A stretch of 51,216 nucleotides of DNA from an uncultured Acidobacteriota bacterium. Its GTDB lineage: Bacteria > Acidobacteriota > CAIWXX01. Under the pieces are notes generated by a model. That model was not told the origin of the DNA. It did not search any database and saw only the letters and a program-made list of their open reading frames with translations. The DNA is taken from positions 1-51,216 of the forward strand of contig CAIWXX010000049.1 of the NCBI GenBank assembly GCA_903916735.1, in the 5' to 3' direction. This document shows positions 1-7,589 of the stretch, in pieces (the stretch's first letter is position 1; the number at the start of each line of letters is the position of its first letter). A program made the position numbers and the translations under genes.

Positions 1-1
1 G

Positions 2-493
2 AAGACCACATTTAGCGGTCGGAGATTTACGAGGAAACAACTCGAGGGAATTCAAGAGACGGTTCACCAATTTAGAAACCTGAGCCGCAAGGAGTTGGCC
101 AAGACTCTTTGTGAGCATTTAAGCTGGACCTCACCCAATGGAGCGTACAAGATTCATTCTTGTTATGCCCTATTGGACAAGCTGGCAAAACAGGAAATTG
201 TTGTGCTTCCAGCCAAGCGACAAACCAAAGCACCGGTGCGCCAAGAAGTGAGGATAGAGAATCCCGAAGAAGACCGCCCGATTAACGACACGTTTTCCGC
301 AATCAGTCCCATCGAGCTGCAACTTGTAACCACAAAGGAAGACCGAAATCGTTGGAAAGCGTATGTGCAGCAATACCATTATCTTGGATATGAGCACGCC
401 TTCGGTGCACATCTTTGCTTGGGCAGAAGCTTGGATGCCTGCTCTTTTCGGCATCAGAGGGGAACGCTGACGGAAATACAAATCAGCCGGTAG
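2..493 (+). pseudogene. DUF4338 (DruA-like) gene remnant, 5'-truncated by the window edge and frameshifted
   Basis: The frame is open from base 2, without a start codon in the window, to a stop at 491-493. The N-terminal part (FRNLSRKELAKTLCEHLSW, then a winged-helix-like stretch) and the later QYHYLGYEHAFGAHL match what I know of the DUF4338 family, which includes the Druantia protein DruA and many transposon-borne relatives. After FGAHL the family normally continues for well over 100 residues, but here the frame degenerates and stops about 25 residues later. This suggests a frameshift or truncation. Neighbouring transposase debris and the toxin-antitoxin pair suggest a mobile-element graveyard. 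I see only this fragment, so whether it was a defence or a transposon gene cannot be told. Confidence 0.6.
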
Positions 494-501
494 CAGTATA
501 G

Positions 502-699
502 ATGCCGCAATCAATGATATCGCAACTGTACGGAGTGGAGCAGCCGGCATCAACTCCTGTGGCGGCTGCGAAGGAGATCGAACAGAATCAGGTCCAGCAA
601 TCTCCCGAGCCCCCGCAACAGGGCCCGCAGCCGAAAGTGGAACCCACGGATATTCCGGACACTTCGGACGATGGGAGCACGCCGAGATATCGACGATAA
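502..699 (+). CDS. Small hypothetical protein, Pro/Gln-rich, doubtful
   Basis: A 65-codon frame starting with ATG, just after the broken DUF4338 gene. The product is low in complexity: a short N-terminal segment (MPQSMISQLYGVEQP) is followed by a disordered stretch rich in Pro, Gln and Glu and an Arg-rich end. No clear Shine-Dalgarno sequence precedes it, and no known domain is visible. It could be a genuine small disordered protein or the decayed tail of another gene. I list it because codon composition is not absurd and nothing else occupies this stretch. Confidence 0.25.
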   Translation: MPQSMISQLYGVEQPASTPVAAAKEIEQNQVQQSPEPPQQGPQPKVEPTDIPDTSDDGSTPRYRR

Positions 700-911
700 C
701 CACAGGGGCCTTTTTCGAGTTTTTGGGGGCGGTACAAAACCATTACTCTGCTCAATAGTATCTATCCTGGGGCATCTTAGAGCGACGAAATTACTCCATG
801 GACCGATAGACTGTGGCGGCTTGCACGCCGAAGGTCCAAGTGGTCGCCAACGGGAAGACGAGCAACGTGGGAGATGAGTAGGCGAGATTTGCTGTCGTTG
901 CAAAGATAATG

Positions 912-931
912 GATATAGGATATCCTATATC
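912..931. promoter_or_regulatory. Perfect 20-bp palindrome, probable operator of the toxin-antitoxin pair
   Basis: GATATAGGATATCCTATATC is its own reverse complement over all 20 bases. It lies 13 bp upstream of the antitoxin ATG, just before the ribosome-binding site GGAGG (935-939). A weak promoter can be drawn through it: TTGCAA at 898-903, 17-bp spacer, TATCCT at 921-926, which would put the -10 box inside the palindrome. Ribbon-helix-helix antitoxins of the MazE/CopG type usually bind such palindromes and repress their own operon. The operator role is inferred from position and symmetry. Confidence 0.7.
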
Positions 932-944
932 TATGGAGGATTGA

Positions 945-1178
945 ATGCAGAAGGTTCTCGTATCTCTACCAGAGGATCTCGCGTCCCGGATGAAGGCGGT
1001 GATGCCGACACGTCAACGAAGCCAAATTCTGGCACAGGTAATCGAAAAGGAAGTCGTTCGGCGCGAAGAAGAGTTGTATCGGTGTGCCCAGCGAGTGGAA
1101 AAGGATAAGGTTCTCAACGATGAAATGTCAGACTGGGACGTAATCAGTGGAGACGGTATTGATCCCGAAACGTGGTGA
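945..1178 (+). CDS. MazE-like ribbon-helix-helix antitoxin
   Basis: The 77-residue product begins MQKVLVSLPEDLASRMKAV, a beta strand plus helix typical of ribbon-helix-helix (CopG/MetJ) DNA-binding proteins, followed by a second helix (SQILAQVIEKEVVRREEELY). The acidic C-terminal tail (DWDVISGDGIDPETW) is the part that in MazE-type antitoxins wraps around and inhibits the toxin. The start has a good ribosome-binding site (GGAGG, 935-939). The gene overlaps the following toxin by 32 bp, which implies translational coupling. It would neutralise the MazF-type RNase and, with it, repress the operon through the 912-931 palindrome. The pair looks intact although its surroundings are decayed. Confidence 0.85.
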   Translation: MQKVLVSLPEDLASRMKAVMPTRQRSQILAQVIEKEVVRREEELYRCAQRVEKDKVLNDEMSDWDVISGDGIDPETW

Positions 1179-1485
1179 GATTTATTGGGTCGCTCTGAAT
1201 CCCACTTTAGGTTCTGAAGTCCGCAAAACACGGCCATGTGTGATTATGAGCGCCACTGCTCTAAACCGCGCTCGCCGGACCGTCGTGGTTGTCCCGATTT
1301 CATCTTCGACCAATGTGAATCCACCGATCACAGTTAGTGTCCGGTGTGCGGGGAAACAAGCAGTTGCCGTATGCGATCAGATTCGTGCCGTGGACAAGGC
1401 TCGGCTGCGCGACAAGCTCGGGGAGCTTACACATTCGGAAATGGACAATATAGGAGCGAATCTCCGGAGCGTACTCTGGCTCTGA
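1147..1485 (+). CDS. MazF/PemK-family toxin, endoribonuclease
   Basis: The 112-residue product has the classic PemK/MazF start, KRGEIYWVALNPTLGSEVRKTRPCVIMS, followed by VVVVPISS and the conserved C-terminal CDQIRAVDKARL. These belong to the PemK/MazF fold, whose members cleave mRNA at short sequence motifs and stall growth. The arginine of KTRPCV and the residues of DQIRAVD are the conserved active-site segments. The reading frame opens with GTG at 1147, inside the antitoxin gene. A TTG at 1159 directly before IPKRGEIYWV is an alternative start. No truncation is visible, so the pair may be a working addiction module in otherwise degraded accessory DNA. Confidence 0.9.
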   Translation: METVLIPKRGEIYWVALNPTLGSEVRKTRPCVIMSATALNRARRTVVVVPISSSTNVNPPITVSVRCAGKQAVAVCDQIRAVDKARLRDKLGELTHSEMDNIGANLRSVLWL

Positions 1486-1541
1486 AGGGATCTCCGCAAG
1501 GCAGAAAAATTGGTGGCCGCGAATAACCAAGGGATAGGATA

Positions 1542-1552
1542 GGATATAGGAT
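1542..1552 (+). promoter_or_regulatory. Repeated operator half-site downstream of the toxin gene
   Basis: GGATATAGGAT, identical to bases 911-921 that form the left half of the upstream palindrome, recurs 57 bp after the toxin stop. It follows two further overlapping GGATAG units (1532-1545). It might be a secondary binding site for the antitoxin or the scar of a duplication. Confidence 0.35.
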
Positions 1553-1630
1553 TTTGCTTTTCCGCTCTGGATGCTCAAATGCCACAGATGTAGTAAATTG
1601 AGTATCCCTGCGTCGATAATGACCCCCATG

Positions 1631-1650
1631 CTCCGTCCCCTGGGACGGAG
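1631..1650. terminator. Short perfect hairpin after the toxin-antitoxin pair
   Basis: CTCCGTCCC and GGGACGGAG form a 9-bp perfect stem around a 2-base CT centre. There is no T-run behind it, so factor-independent termination is doubtful. It may instead be the end of the neighbouring insertion sequence. Confidence 0.35.
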
Positions 1651-1779
1651 GATGGCACGGCCGACCATTATTTTGCGATGGTTGATAGTGGAACACGATC
1701 AAAATGTAGACTTTCGACGAGCTGGGGTCAAGGTGTTTCCGGGGCATAGGTGCTTGACCTTTGTCTGACAAACTATAGA

Positions 1780-2121
1780 ATGTCAGTTATGATGACTCGT
1801 CAGAAACTTCTTGCGCGCCGTCAGCAGCTGCTCTCACGGCTGCCGCCACTGGCGGAAGTGCTGCGCGGGAGTTTTTTCATCCGTCGCCGCCGGTGTGGGA
1901 AGGAAGGATGTCGGTGCGCCCGCGGTGCGGGCCATCGGACGGCCTATATTGCCGTCACCTTCAAAGACGGTACGACCGAGCAGGTTGCCCTGACGCGCGA
2001 TCTGGAACCGCTGGCTCGGGCGTGGGTCCGCAATTACCAGCATTGGTGGGACGTTGTGGAACGAGTCTCTCGCATCAATCGGGATTTGCTCAGGCGGCGC
2101 CTGGTAGGGCCGCGGGATTGA
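1780..2121 (+). CDS. DUF6788 family protein (transposon accessory)
   Basis: The product from the ATG at 1780 is 113 residues. It is basic at the N-terminus (RQKLLARRQQLLSRLP), then has the hallmark RGSFFIRRRRCGKEGCRCARG followed by GHRTAYIAVTFKDGTTEQVALTRDLE. The CGKEGCRC cysteine cluster, the GH(R/G) motif and the short beta strands are what I associate with DUF6788, a family found directly upstream of transposase genes in many bacteria. The role is unknown; DNA binding is a guess from charge and the cysteine motif. The frame could open further upstream at 1750, but ATG 1780 gives the usual length. The transposase relic follows 28 bp downstream. Confidence 0.65.
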   Translation: MSVMMTRQKLLARRQQLLSRLPPLAEVLRGSFFIRRRRCGKEGCRCARGAGHRTAYIAVTFKDGTTEQVALTRDLEPLARAWVRNYQHWWDVVERVSRINRDLLRRRLVGPRD

Positions 2122-2149
2122 TTCATGCCGCGGCTCTCTCAGAATAGGG

Positions 2150-3516
2150 ATGATCTCCGGACCAGGGGCTCGGCGAAATCGCCCCGGGTGGCAGGCAGCA
2201 ACTCGCGATGATGCGCAGGTAGCCTCAGCGCTGCACCGTACTCGTTCTGTCGATCGCGTCCATGCCCTGAACGAGGCAGCGTTTTTCGATGAGCTCTTCT
2301 GCTACCTCCGCGAGATTGGCCTCATGCCGCTCCTTGAAGCCCTGGATCCTGGAGACCGAAGGGGCGCCATCTACCCCTTCCTACAGTTTGCGCTTTTCAC
2401 GATCATGCGCTGTGTCGGCGGAGTTCAGAGCATGTTGGCCACGCATGATGTTTTGCTGACCGACGAAGCCCTCATGTCCACATTGGGATTCAACGCGGTA
2501 CAAGTGGAGCAGGGCAGCAACAAGCGGGGCATGGGGCGATGCAAAAAGCCTGTGGCGATCCGAGGGCCGTTCTCCTTCGAAACCGTGGCCGACAATATTG
2601 TCCGGATTGGGCCTGAGAAGCTCATGGATATGTTCAATGGAGCGATTCGGTACTTCAGAGGGCACAGGAAAACCTCAAAGGGATTGCCAGGATCTGATCG
2701 GTCGCGCTGGACAGGGGCTTTCAGGATGGCAAGCTTCTATCGGCCATCGACTCCGACGGGATCTTGATCTACATCCCCGCGAAATCCAACATGAACATCA
2801 CCGCCGACGCGCGCGAAATCGCAGAGGCGGGCAGCAGCAGAAGCTGCCTGCGGCCGAACACTACCCGGGTGCCTCTATCGCGAACGGCACCAAACACTCA
2901 CAACGACCCTCGTCGGCATCCAGGATATGCCCTGCGACTGGTGGAAGCCCGGGGGTTCGGACTCTCACAGGCCAATTCGAAGAACTTCCAACCCAAGCTC
3001 CTGCGCTCTACCGTCGTTCTGCGATGGGACGGGGCGCCAAAAAACATGGAGAAGGAGACCGTCCTGCTGACCACCAATCCCGACTCCGACCCATTTGTAG
3101 CCTTCGATGCTTACGATGACAGAAGCCTCATCGAAAACATCTGCAACCGCGAGGCCAAAGAAAAAAGGTTCCTCGATAACCATCCCAAGCGGAGTAAGGC
3201 AGGCGTCGGTGTCCATACCATCTTCGTCTTTCTCTGCAAGTCGCTTATCGCCGGCTTTCGGGCTTACAAGTCTAAATCGGATGAGGCCGAACAACATGGC
3301 CAGGACAACTTTATCGCCCACTACCGGCGAGAACTCGAAGCCCGAAATAGAGACAAGGTCATCGTCTTCATTGATGAGCACTTTGGTATCTTCCGAAACT
3401 TCGAGTTCGCATTGCTTGCTGGAGTCACAGTCCGCGAACGGGCCATCATGGGCGAATCCGTGGAAGCAGTCCTTCGCCGCTACGGAGTTCCCGACTCGCC
3501 GACCAATCCATCCTAA
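2150..3516 (+). pseudogene. Transposase, disrupted by frameshift and stop
   Basis: The first part (to about 2655) reads as a transposase N-terminal domain: HALNEAAFFDELFCYLREIG, FLQFALFTIMRCVGGVQSML, and FETVADNIVRIGPEKLMDMF. The frame then shifts. The catalytic segment continues in the frame of base 2764 as ALDRGFQDGKLLSAIDSDG, which carries a likely catalytic Asp of an RNase H-like (DDE) transposase, but an in-frame stop lies at about 2697. The C-terminal part runs to 3516 with FVAFDAYDDRSLIENICNRE and KRFLDNHPKRSKAGVGVHTI, the usual third-carboxylate region of IS4/IS1634-like enzymes. The family assignment beyond DDE type is uncertain. Two or more lesions make it a clear pseudogene. Confidence 0.75.
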
Positions 3517-3825
3517 ACCGGCAAAAAATCCCGAAAAACGCCTGGTCCTCGCCGCATCCGCCCACAACTTCGGGCTCCTCAGTTCAGGCTCAAGCCCCAC
3601 CCGCAACCCGGATCTCCTGGCCACCACCCCTGATCCCTGCATCCCTCAGCCCCTCCTGTACCCACCAATCACCTCGCTACCTGACCGCCCCCAGCGGTCG
3701 ATAGCGTCAATAAAGCCCTCTGGTCGCTCGTTGATGGTGCAGAATGGGAATCGCTCTACTCCGAATCCCAGTCACCGGATGTTTCCCTTGCGGGTCAATA
3801 CTCAAGATCAGTATACTTCGATATC
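3517..3825. other. Intergenic stretch, no gene seen
   Basis: Between the transposase relic and the DUF2007 gene. C-rich, with no credible reading frame. Its only structured signal is the possible promoter at 3788-3817. Confidence 0.5.
3788..3817 (+). promoter_or_regulatory. Possible promoter of the DUF2007 gene, giving a very short leader
   Basis: TTGCGG (3788-3793), an 18-bp spacer and TATACT (3812-3817) lie immediately before the ATG at 3826. Only 8 bp separate the -10 box from the start codon, and no Shine-Dalgarno sequence is present. If the promoter is real, the transcript would be leaderless or nearly so. Confidence 0.3.
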
Positions 3826-4212
3826 ATGAACGCGACGGCGGATCTCATCACTGTGTTCCGATCGACAGCCCTCATTGGGGTCAAACGGGCCGCCGAGCTT
3901 CTGGAATGGAATGGCATACCCTGTTCAATCGAACCAGAAAATAGCCCTACCAACACGCCAATCGATGACCATGTTGGCACGGCCTGTGCACTTTCATTTG
4001 GTGTTCTTGTCGAAGAGAGCTTCGCCGATCACGCCCGCCAGGTTCTTGATCACAAGGGATTTGAGACAATCATCGAATCGGAAGCCCTGAGCATGACACC
4101 TCAGCCGGCAGACGCAACCACGAGCAAAGTCCTTGTGGTCACGTGGATCATCAGTCTCGCTGCACTCATCATTATCTTTCTCTACTATTTTATGCATCGA
4201 AGTGGCATTTAG
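3826..4212 (+). CDS. DUF2007-type protein with C-terminal membrane anchor
   Basis: The 128-residue product starts with the pattern LITVFRSTALIGVKRAAELLEWNGIPCSIE, matching DUF2007 ('putative signal transducing protein'). In that family a beta-alpha unit is followed by an aspartate-rich loop and a strand ending in ARQVLDHKGFE, as here at residues 60-80. Residues about 103-123 (VLVVTWIISLAALIIIFLYYF) form one transmembrane helix, with a short cytoplasmic or periplasmic end. The function of DUF2007 is not established; it resembles P-II/ACT-like ligand-binding folds. The gene stands alone, with transposon debris before it and the ankyrin gene after it. Confidence 0.65.
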   Translation: MNATADLITVFRSTALIGVKRAAELLEWNGIPCSIEPENSPTNTPIDDHVGTACALSFGVLVEESFADHARQVLDHKGFETIIESEALSMTPQPADATTSKVLVVTWIISLAALIIIFLYYFMHRSGI

Positions 4213-4406
4213 CTGTTATCGAGCCAGGTCGAACGATCCGCCCGCTCCTCACGCCATCTCCGGGTCGACTGTTTCCTTTTTGCATAAAAGAAATATGCTT
4301 CCGGTTTCCATGGCGCTATCATGATATGTACAGAGGCAGTATGGAAGCATGGCCGACAAGCTAAGGCAAACACAGCCGTTAATAATCGGTCTAAAAGGGA
4401 AATCTA

Positions 4407-5210
4407 TTGAACACACGGCGAGCACTAAGAATTTTTAGTTTGGCATGGTTGTTGACGGCAATCATTTGTTTCCCTGACTGCAAAGATCGAAGTCCGTCGA
4501 AAAGCCGCATCGACCCTCACCAACTCAATTCCATCGATCACGATTTCCTGTATGCATGTCGGCAAGGCGACATCGGCAAGGCACAACGGTGCCTGCAGCG
4601 CGGCGCGAATATTCTGGTCTGCTCCAATTATCGCAGCGCGCTTTTTTCCGCCATCGACGGCGGCAGGCTCGATGTCATGACGTTCCTTTTGGAAAAAGAA
4701 AAAAAACTGGTCCGCATTCCCAACGAATACGGCGTGAGCCCACTTGGCTACATCCTCCGAGGCGACGGGAATTTCATTCAGGGTGACGAAAATGCCTTAC
4801 GCATCGCTGCTCTTCATTTGCTGATCGATTCCGGCGCCGATGTGCACGAAAAGAATGAGTATGGTCTCACCGACCTTTTTTACGTCTCTGGGAACGATGC
4901 CCCGGCGATGATTGAAGTGCTGTTGTCGAGTGGTGCTGATATGAATCAGAAATCATCTACCCCCTACCCCGACAGCTTCTGTGATGTGGATTTTGCATTG
5001 CCAGCAGGGTCGACGGCATTGGATGAATTTGAAGCCCTGCTCGAAGTCATCCCTTCAATCGGCGATTTCGATTCTTATAGGAAAGTTGTTGGCGAAACCA
5101 TCCGGGTTCTTAAGAAGCATGGCGCAGTTAATGGGGCCTGGGCTGCTCAAAAACGCAGCTCATCAATGATCTATTCCATTTCCAATGCAGCCACTGCTTC
5201 TTCCAGATGA
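4407..5210 (+). CDS. Exported ankyrin-repeat protein
   Basis: The 267-residue product starts with TTG at 4407, supported by AAAAGGGA 7 bp upstream. Residues 1-25 form a signal peptide (MNTRRALRIFSLAWLLTAII) ending in CFPDC. The cysteine at about 25 could be lipidated, although the lipobox is not canonical. Residues about 45-190 contain ankyrin-like units: DFLYACRQGDIGKAQRCLQR, ALFSAIDGGRLDVMTFLLEK, ALHLLIDSGADVHEKNEYG and MIEVLLSSGADMNQKS. Such proteins mediate protein-protein contacts, and in some bacteria a periplasmic ankyrin protein partners a catalase or an effector. No partner is visible here. The last about 70 residues are not ankyrin-like. Confidence 0.75.
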   Translation: MNTRRALRIFSLAWLLTAIICFPDCKDRSPSKSRIDPHQLNSIDHDFLYACRQGDIGKAQRCLQRGANILVCSNYRSALFSAIDGGRLDVMTFLLEKEKKLVRIPNEYGVSPLGYILRGDGNFIQGDENALRIAALHLLIDSGADVHEKNEYGLTDLFYVSGNDAPAMIEVLLSSGADMNQKSSTPYPDSFCDVDFALPAGSTALDEFEALLEVIPSIGDFDSYRKVVGETIRVLKKHGAVNGAWAAQKRSSSMIYSISNAATASSR

Positions 5211-5556
5211 TTCATCTTGCCGGCGCCGATATGATCGGAGCCGTGACTCCCGGCTGACGAAGCAGCCACGCCGGAGAACCGTATGACATGGAGCCCAGAC
5301 AAAGTCGCGAGACCTTGAGACCCGTTTGACCAAGATTGACGTATCTCATTTAGGAACTTTTTTTTTCTGAAAGCCAAGAAAATTCCATCGCAGGTGGATC
5401 GTTAGTTTTCATGCCAAGAAGCTGGCGACATCTCATATTGTACAGCATGACAAATCGTTTCGACTGACCGCATCATGGACTGTGGCCATTTGAACTCCTG
5501 AGTGAGTTGCATCCTCGGGGCTCATCGGTGAATAATATTTTCCTCAGATCATCCTT
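5211..5556. other. Intergenic stretch, no gene seen
   Basis: Between the ankyrin gene and the next membrane-protein gene. It contains a run of nine T at 5359-5367, but I see no clear hairpin in front of it. I found no convincing coding sequence, RNA gene or repeat. Confidence 0.5.
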
Positions 5557-6033
5557 ATGAAAAATAGCCGAAAACTGATCACGCATACTGTCGAATTGAG
5601 TGACATCAAAAGAATCCGGAAACACAGTCACTCATTACAAATATTCTTTCGCCTACAAATCATATCCTGGCTCTATGCAGTTTTCAGTTTAGCTTGCCTT
5701 CTGACCATGAGATCTGCAGAGCGTTCCGGCGGCACAGATGCCGTATTTTCCAGGATGCTCATATTTTCAGCCATCGCATATTTTCTCTTCAGCATCCTCG
5801 CAATTATTTATGCATTTAAGACACAATCCGATGTCATCCTCTTCGATTCGGATCTCAGCCCTTCAATCCGGGGTCTGACCATCTTCGTGGTCTTTTGCGT
5901 ACTCATTCCTATTCTGTTTGCATTTTCCTGGCTCATGGTATTGAAGATCATACACAATCAAAAAAGAGTATTGGGTTCAAAAGCCAATTTGGATGAGAAA
6001 CCACAAAAAGAAATGATCAACGAAATGAGCTAG
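5557..6033 (+). CDS. Hypothetical membrane protein, three predicted helices
   Basis: The 158-residue product is not recognised. A basic N-terminus (MKNSRKLITHTVELSDIKRIRKHSHS) is followed by hydrophobic segments at about 29-50 (FFRLQIISWLYAVFSLACLL), 66-86 (MLIFSAIAYFLFSILAIIYA) and 104-128 (LTIFVVFCVLIPILFAFSWL), then a charged tail. Its base composition is AT-richer than its neighbours. It ends 11 bp before the alpha/beta hydrolase start, so the two are probably co-transcribed. No function can be assigned. Confidence 0.6.
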   Translation: MKNSRKLITHTVELSDIKRIRKHSHSLQIFFRLQIISWLYAVFSLACLLTMRSAERSGGTDAVFSRMLIFSAIAYFLFSILAIIYAFKTQSDVILFDSDLSPSIRGLTIFVVFCVLIPILFAFSWLMVLKIIHNQKRVLGSKANLDEKPQKEMINEMS

Positions 6034-6044
6034 AGGGTGCAGTA

Positions 6045-6854
6045 TTGCGAACGAGTTTCTTCAACTTCAGACGCTACGGGCAGCCGCCATTTTCGGCTGT
6101 TCTGATCCATGGCGGGCCTGGCGCCCCAGGGTCCATGGCGCCGCTCGCCGAAGTACTGTGCAGCCGGTTCGGCATCTTGGAAGCACTGCAGACGGCAACG
6201 ACAGTTCGGGGGCAAGTGATCGAGCTCAAAGCGATATTGGAAAACCATGGAAACATCCCCGGCGTGTTGATTGGTCATTCATGGGGAGCATGGCTGGCAT
6301 ATCTGACTGCTGCTGATCATCCTTCGCTGGTCAAAAAGTTGATACTGGTGGCGAGCGGCCCCTTCCTCGATCGTGATGCAAAGGGAATCATGGAAACCCG
6401 GTTGAGACGCTTGAACAAGGGCAACCGGACGAGACTGCTTGAGCTGCAACAAATCCTGGCCGGTGGAGATGTGCCTCTGAGAGATCAGTTGTTCAAAGAA
6501 TTCGGAGAATTGATCTCGAAGGCCGATGCCTATGATGCTCTTCCTCTTCCCGATGAGTCGATCCCGTGCCGATTCGATATGTTCCGAAGCGTCTGGAATG
6601 AGGCTGCAAGAATGAGGAGCACCGGCAAGCTTCTGGATATAGGAAAGCGAATTCAATGCCCCGTCATCGCCATCCACGGCGACCATGATCCACATCCAGC
6701 CGAAGGGGTCAGGCAGCCTCTATCGACTGTCATTCGGAATTTTCGATTTCTTCTTCTGAAAAATTGCGGGCACGACCCATGGAAAGAACGCCATGCGCGA
6801 GGGCCTTTCTTCGATGCTCTGGAGAAGGAGTTAATTCGCACCCCTCACAACTAA
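6045..6854 (+). CDS. Alpha/beta hydrolase, proline-iminopeptidase-like
   Basis: The 269-residue product has the oxyanion-hole motif HGGPG (residues 22-26), the nucleophile elbow GHSWG with Ser79, an acid in HGDHDPHP near residue 213, and the catalytic histidine in CGHDPW. The overall layout is that of the alpha/beta hydrolase superfamily (peptidase family S33 and relatives), with a helical lid between about residues 110 and 190. The substrate cannot be read from the sequence. The start is TTG at 6045, preceded by GAGGGTG, 11 bp after the upstream membrane-protein gene. An apparently complete catalytic triad argues for an active cytoplasmic hydrolase. Confidence 0.85.
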   Translation: MRTSFFNFRRYGQPPFSAVLIHGGPGAPGSMAPLAEVLCSRFGILEALQTATTVRGQVIELKAILENHGNIPGVLIGHSWGAWLAYLTAADHPSLVKKLILVASGPFLDRDAKGIMETRLRRLNKGNRTRLLELQQILAGGDVPLRDQLFKEFGELISKADAYDALPLPDESIPCRFDMFRSVWNEAARMRSTGKLLDIGKRIQCPVIAIHGDHDPHPAEGVRQPLSTVIRNFRFLLLKNCGHDPWKERHARGPFFDALEKELIRTPHN

Positions 6855-6980
6855 GGATTGGAGGATCCGGGTGAGGGATCTGGGTCGGGAACTTCGTCCA
6901 TGCCCTGACTTCATCTCGACACATCTCCGTCCAGAAACACAGCGCGGCCACTGAAATTGCGGAGCGTCTAGGCGGCGTTT

Positions 6981-7589
6981 TTACTTTTTACTTTTGCTTT
7001 CTGCTTTTTTCCCCAGGACATCCATAACCATCTGCAGATCCTGCCACGCATCTCTTTTATCCGATGGCGATTCGATCAGCAGCGATGGATGATACGTCGG
7101 CATGATTTTGACCCCGTCAAATTCATGAAACCGGCCGCGTAGCTGCCCGATGCTTTCCTGCGAGCCCACCAGTATGGAAACGGCATCAGCACCTTGAGCC
7201 ACTGCCACTCTCACTGCCGCATGCAGGAGTTCTTTTTTCAGCGCCGCTTCAACAGTCTCTGCAACTCGCTCGTCAGAAGAAATTCCAGGCAGGCCGATAA
7301 TGAGTACATCCTCAGGACGATAGCCCATCGCACCGATCATTTTTACAAGCAGCGCTTCAGAGTGGCCTTCATCATGAGGAAGATCCCAAACAAATGCCAG
7401 ATCTGCCTGCGAAGGGCCTTTCCGTAATACAACCGCATCACCTGGTGGAGAGGGCTCCTTCGAGTCGATCTGGATGCGTGTCGATTGTCCGGCGGTCAGA
7501 TCATTGACACCGATATCTCGAAAAAAGAGGAGCCAGGCAGCCAGCTTATCCAGGTCGTTCAGCACAGGCGGCTGAGGTGTTTCTCGCAT
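6981..7589 (-). CDS. Divergent uracil-DNA glycosylase superfamily protein lacking all cysteines
   Basis: The 202-residue product ends with the motif MPTYHPSLLIESPSDKRDAWQDLQ, diagnostic of family 4/5 uracil-DNA glycosylases (HPSxLLR...R..W.D). The central SILVGSQESIGQLRGR fits the same fold. Active family 4 enzymes carry four Cys ligands for a 4Fe-4S cluster and a GEAPG-type first motif. This protein has no cysteine at all, and the first motif is replaced by DLAFVWDLPHDEG. It therefore lacks the cluster and probably normal catalysis. The first codons overlap the end of coaBC by 31 bp, so translation is likely coupled. It may be a relic, a DNA-binding regulator or an enzyme with altered chemistry. 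Confidence 0.7.
   Translation of the reverse strand: MRETPQPPVLNDLDKLAAWLLFFRDIGVNDLTAGQSTRIQIDSKEPSPPGDAVVLRKGPSQADLAFVWDLPHDEGHSEALLVKMIGAMGYRPEDVLIIGLPGISSDERVAETVEAALKKELLHAAVRVAVAQGADAVSILVGSQESIGQLRGRFHEFDGVKIMPTYHPSLLIESPSDKRDAWQDLQMVMDVLGKKAESKSKK

Larger units (their letters stand above)
1780..3516 (+). mobile_element. Decayed insertion element: DUF6788 gene plus broken DDE-type transposase
   Basis: Two plus-strand coding regions that typically travel together lie here: a small DUF6788 protein and a transposase. The transposase is interrupted by at least one frameshift and an in-frame stop, so the element is immobile on its own. I could not find convincing terminal inverted repeats. 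A 7-bp inverted repeat (GGTCAAG 1726-1732, CTTGACC 1753-1759) lies just upstream of the first gene and may belong to the left end, so the limits given are those of the coding regions only. Confidence 0.6.
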
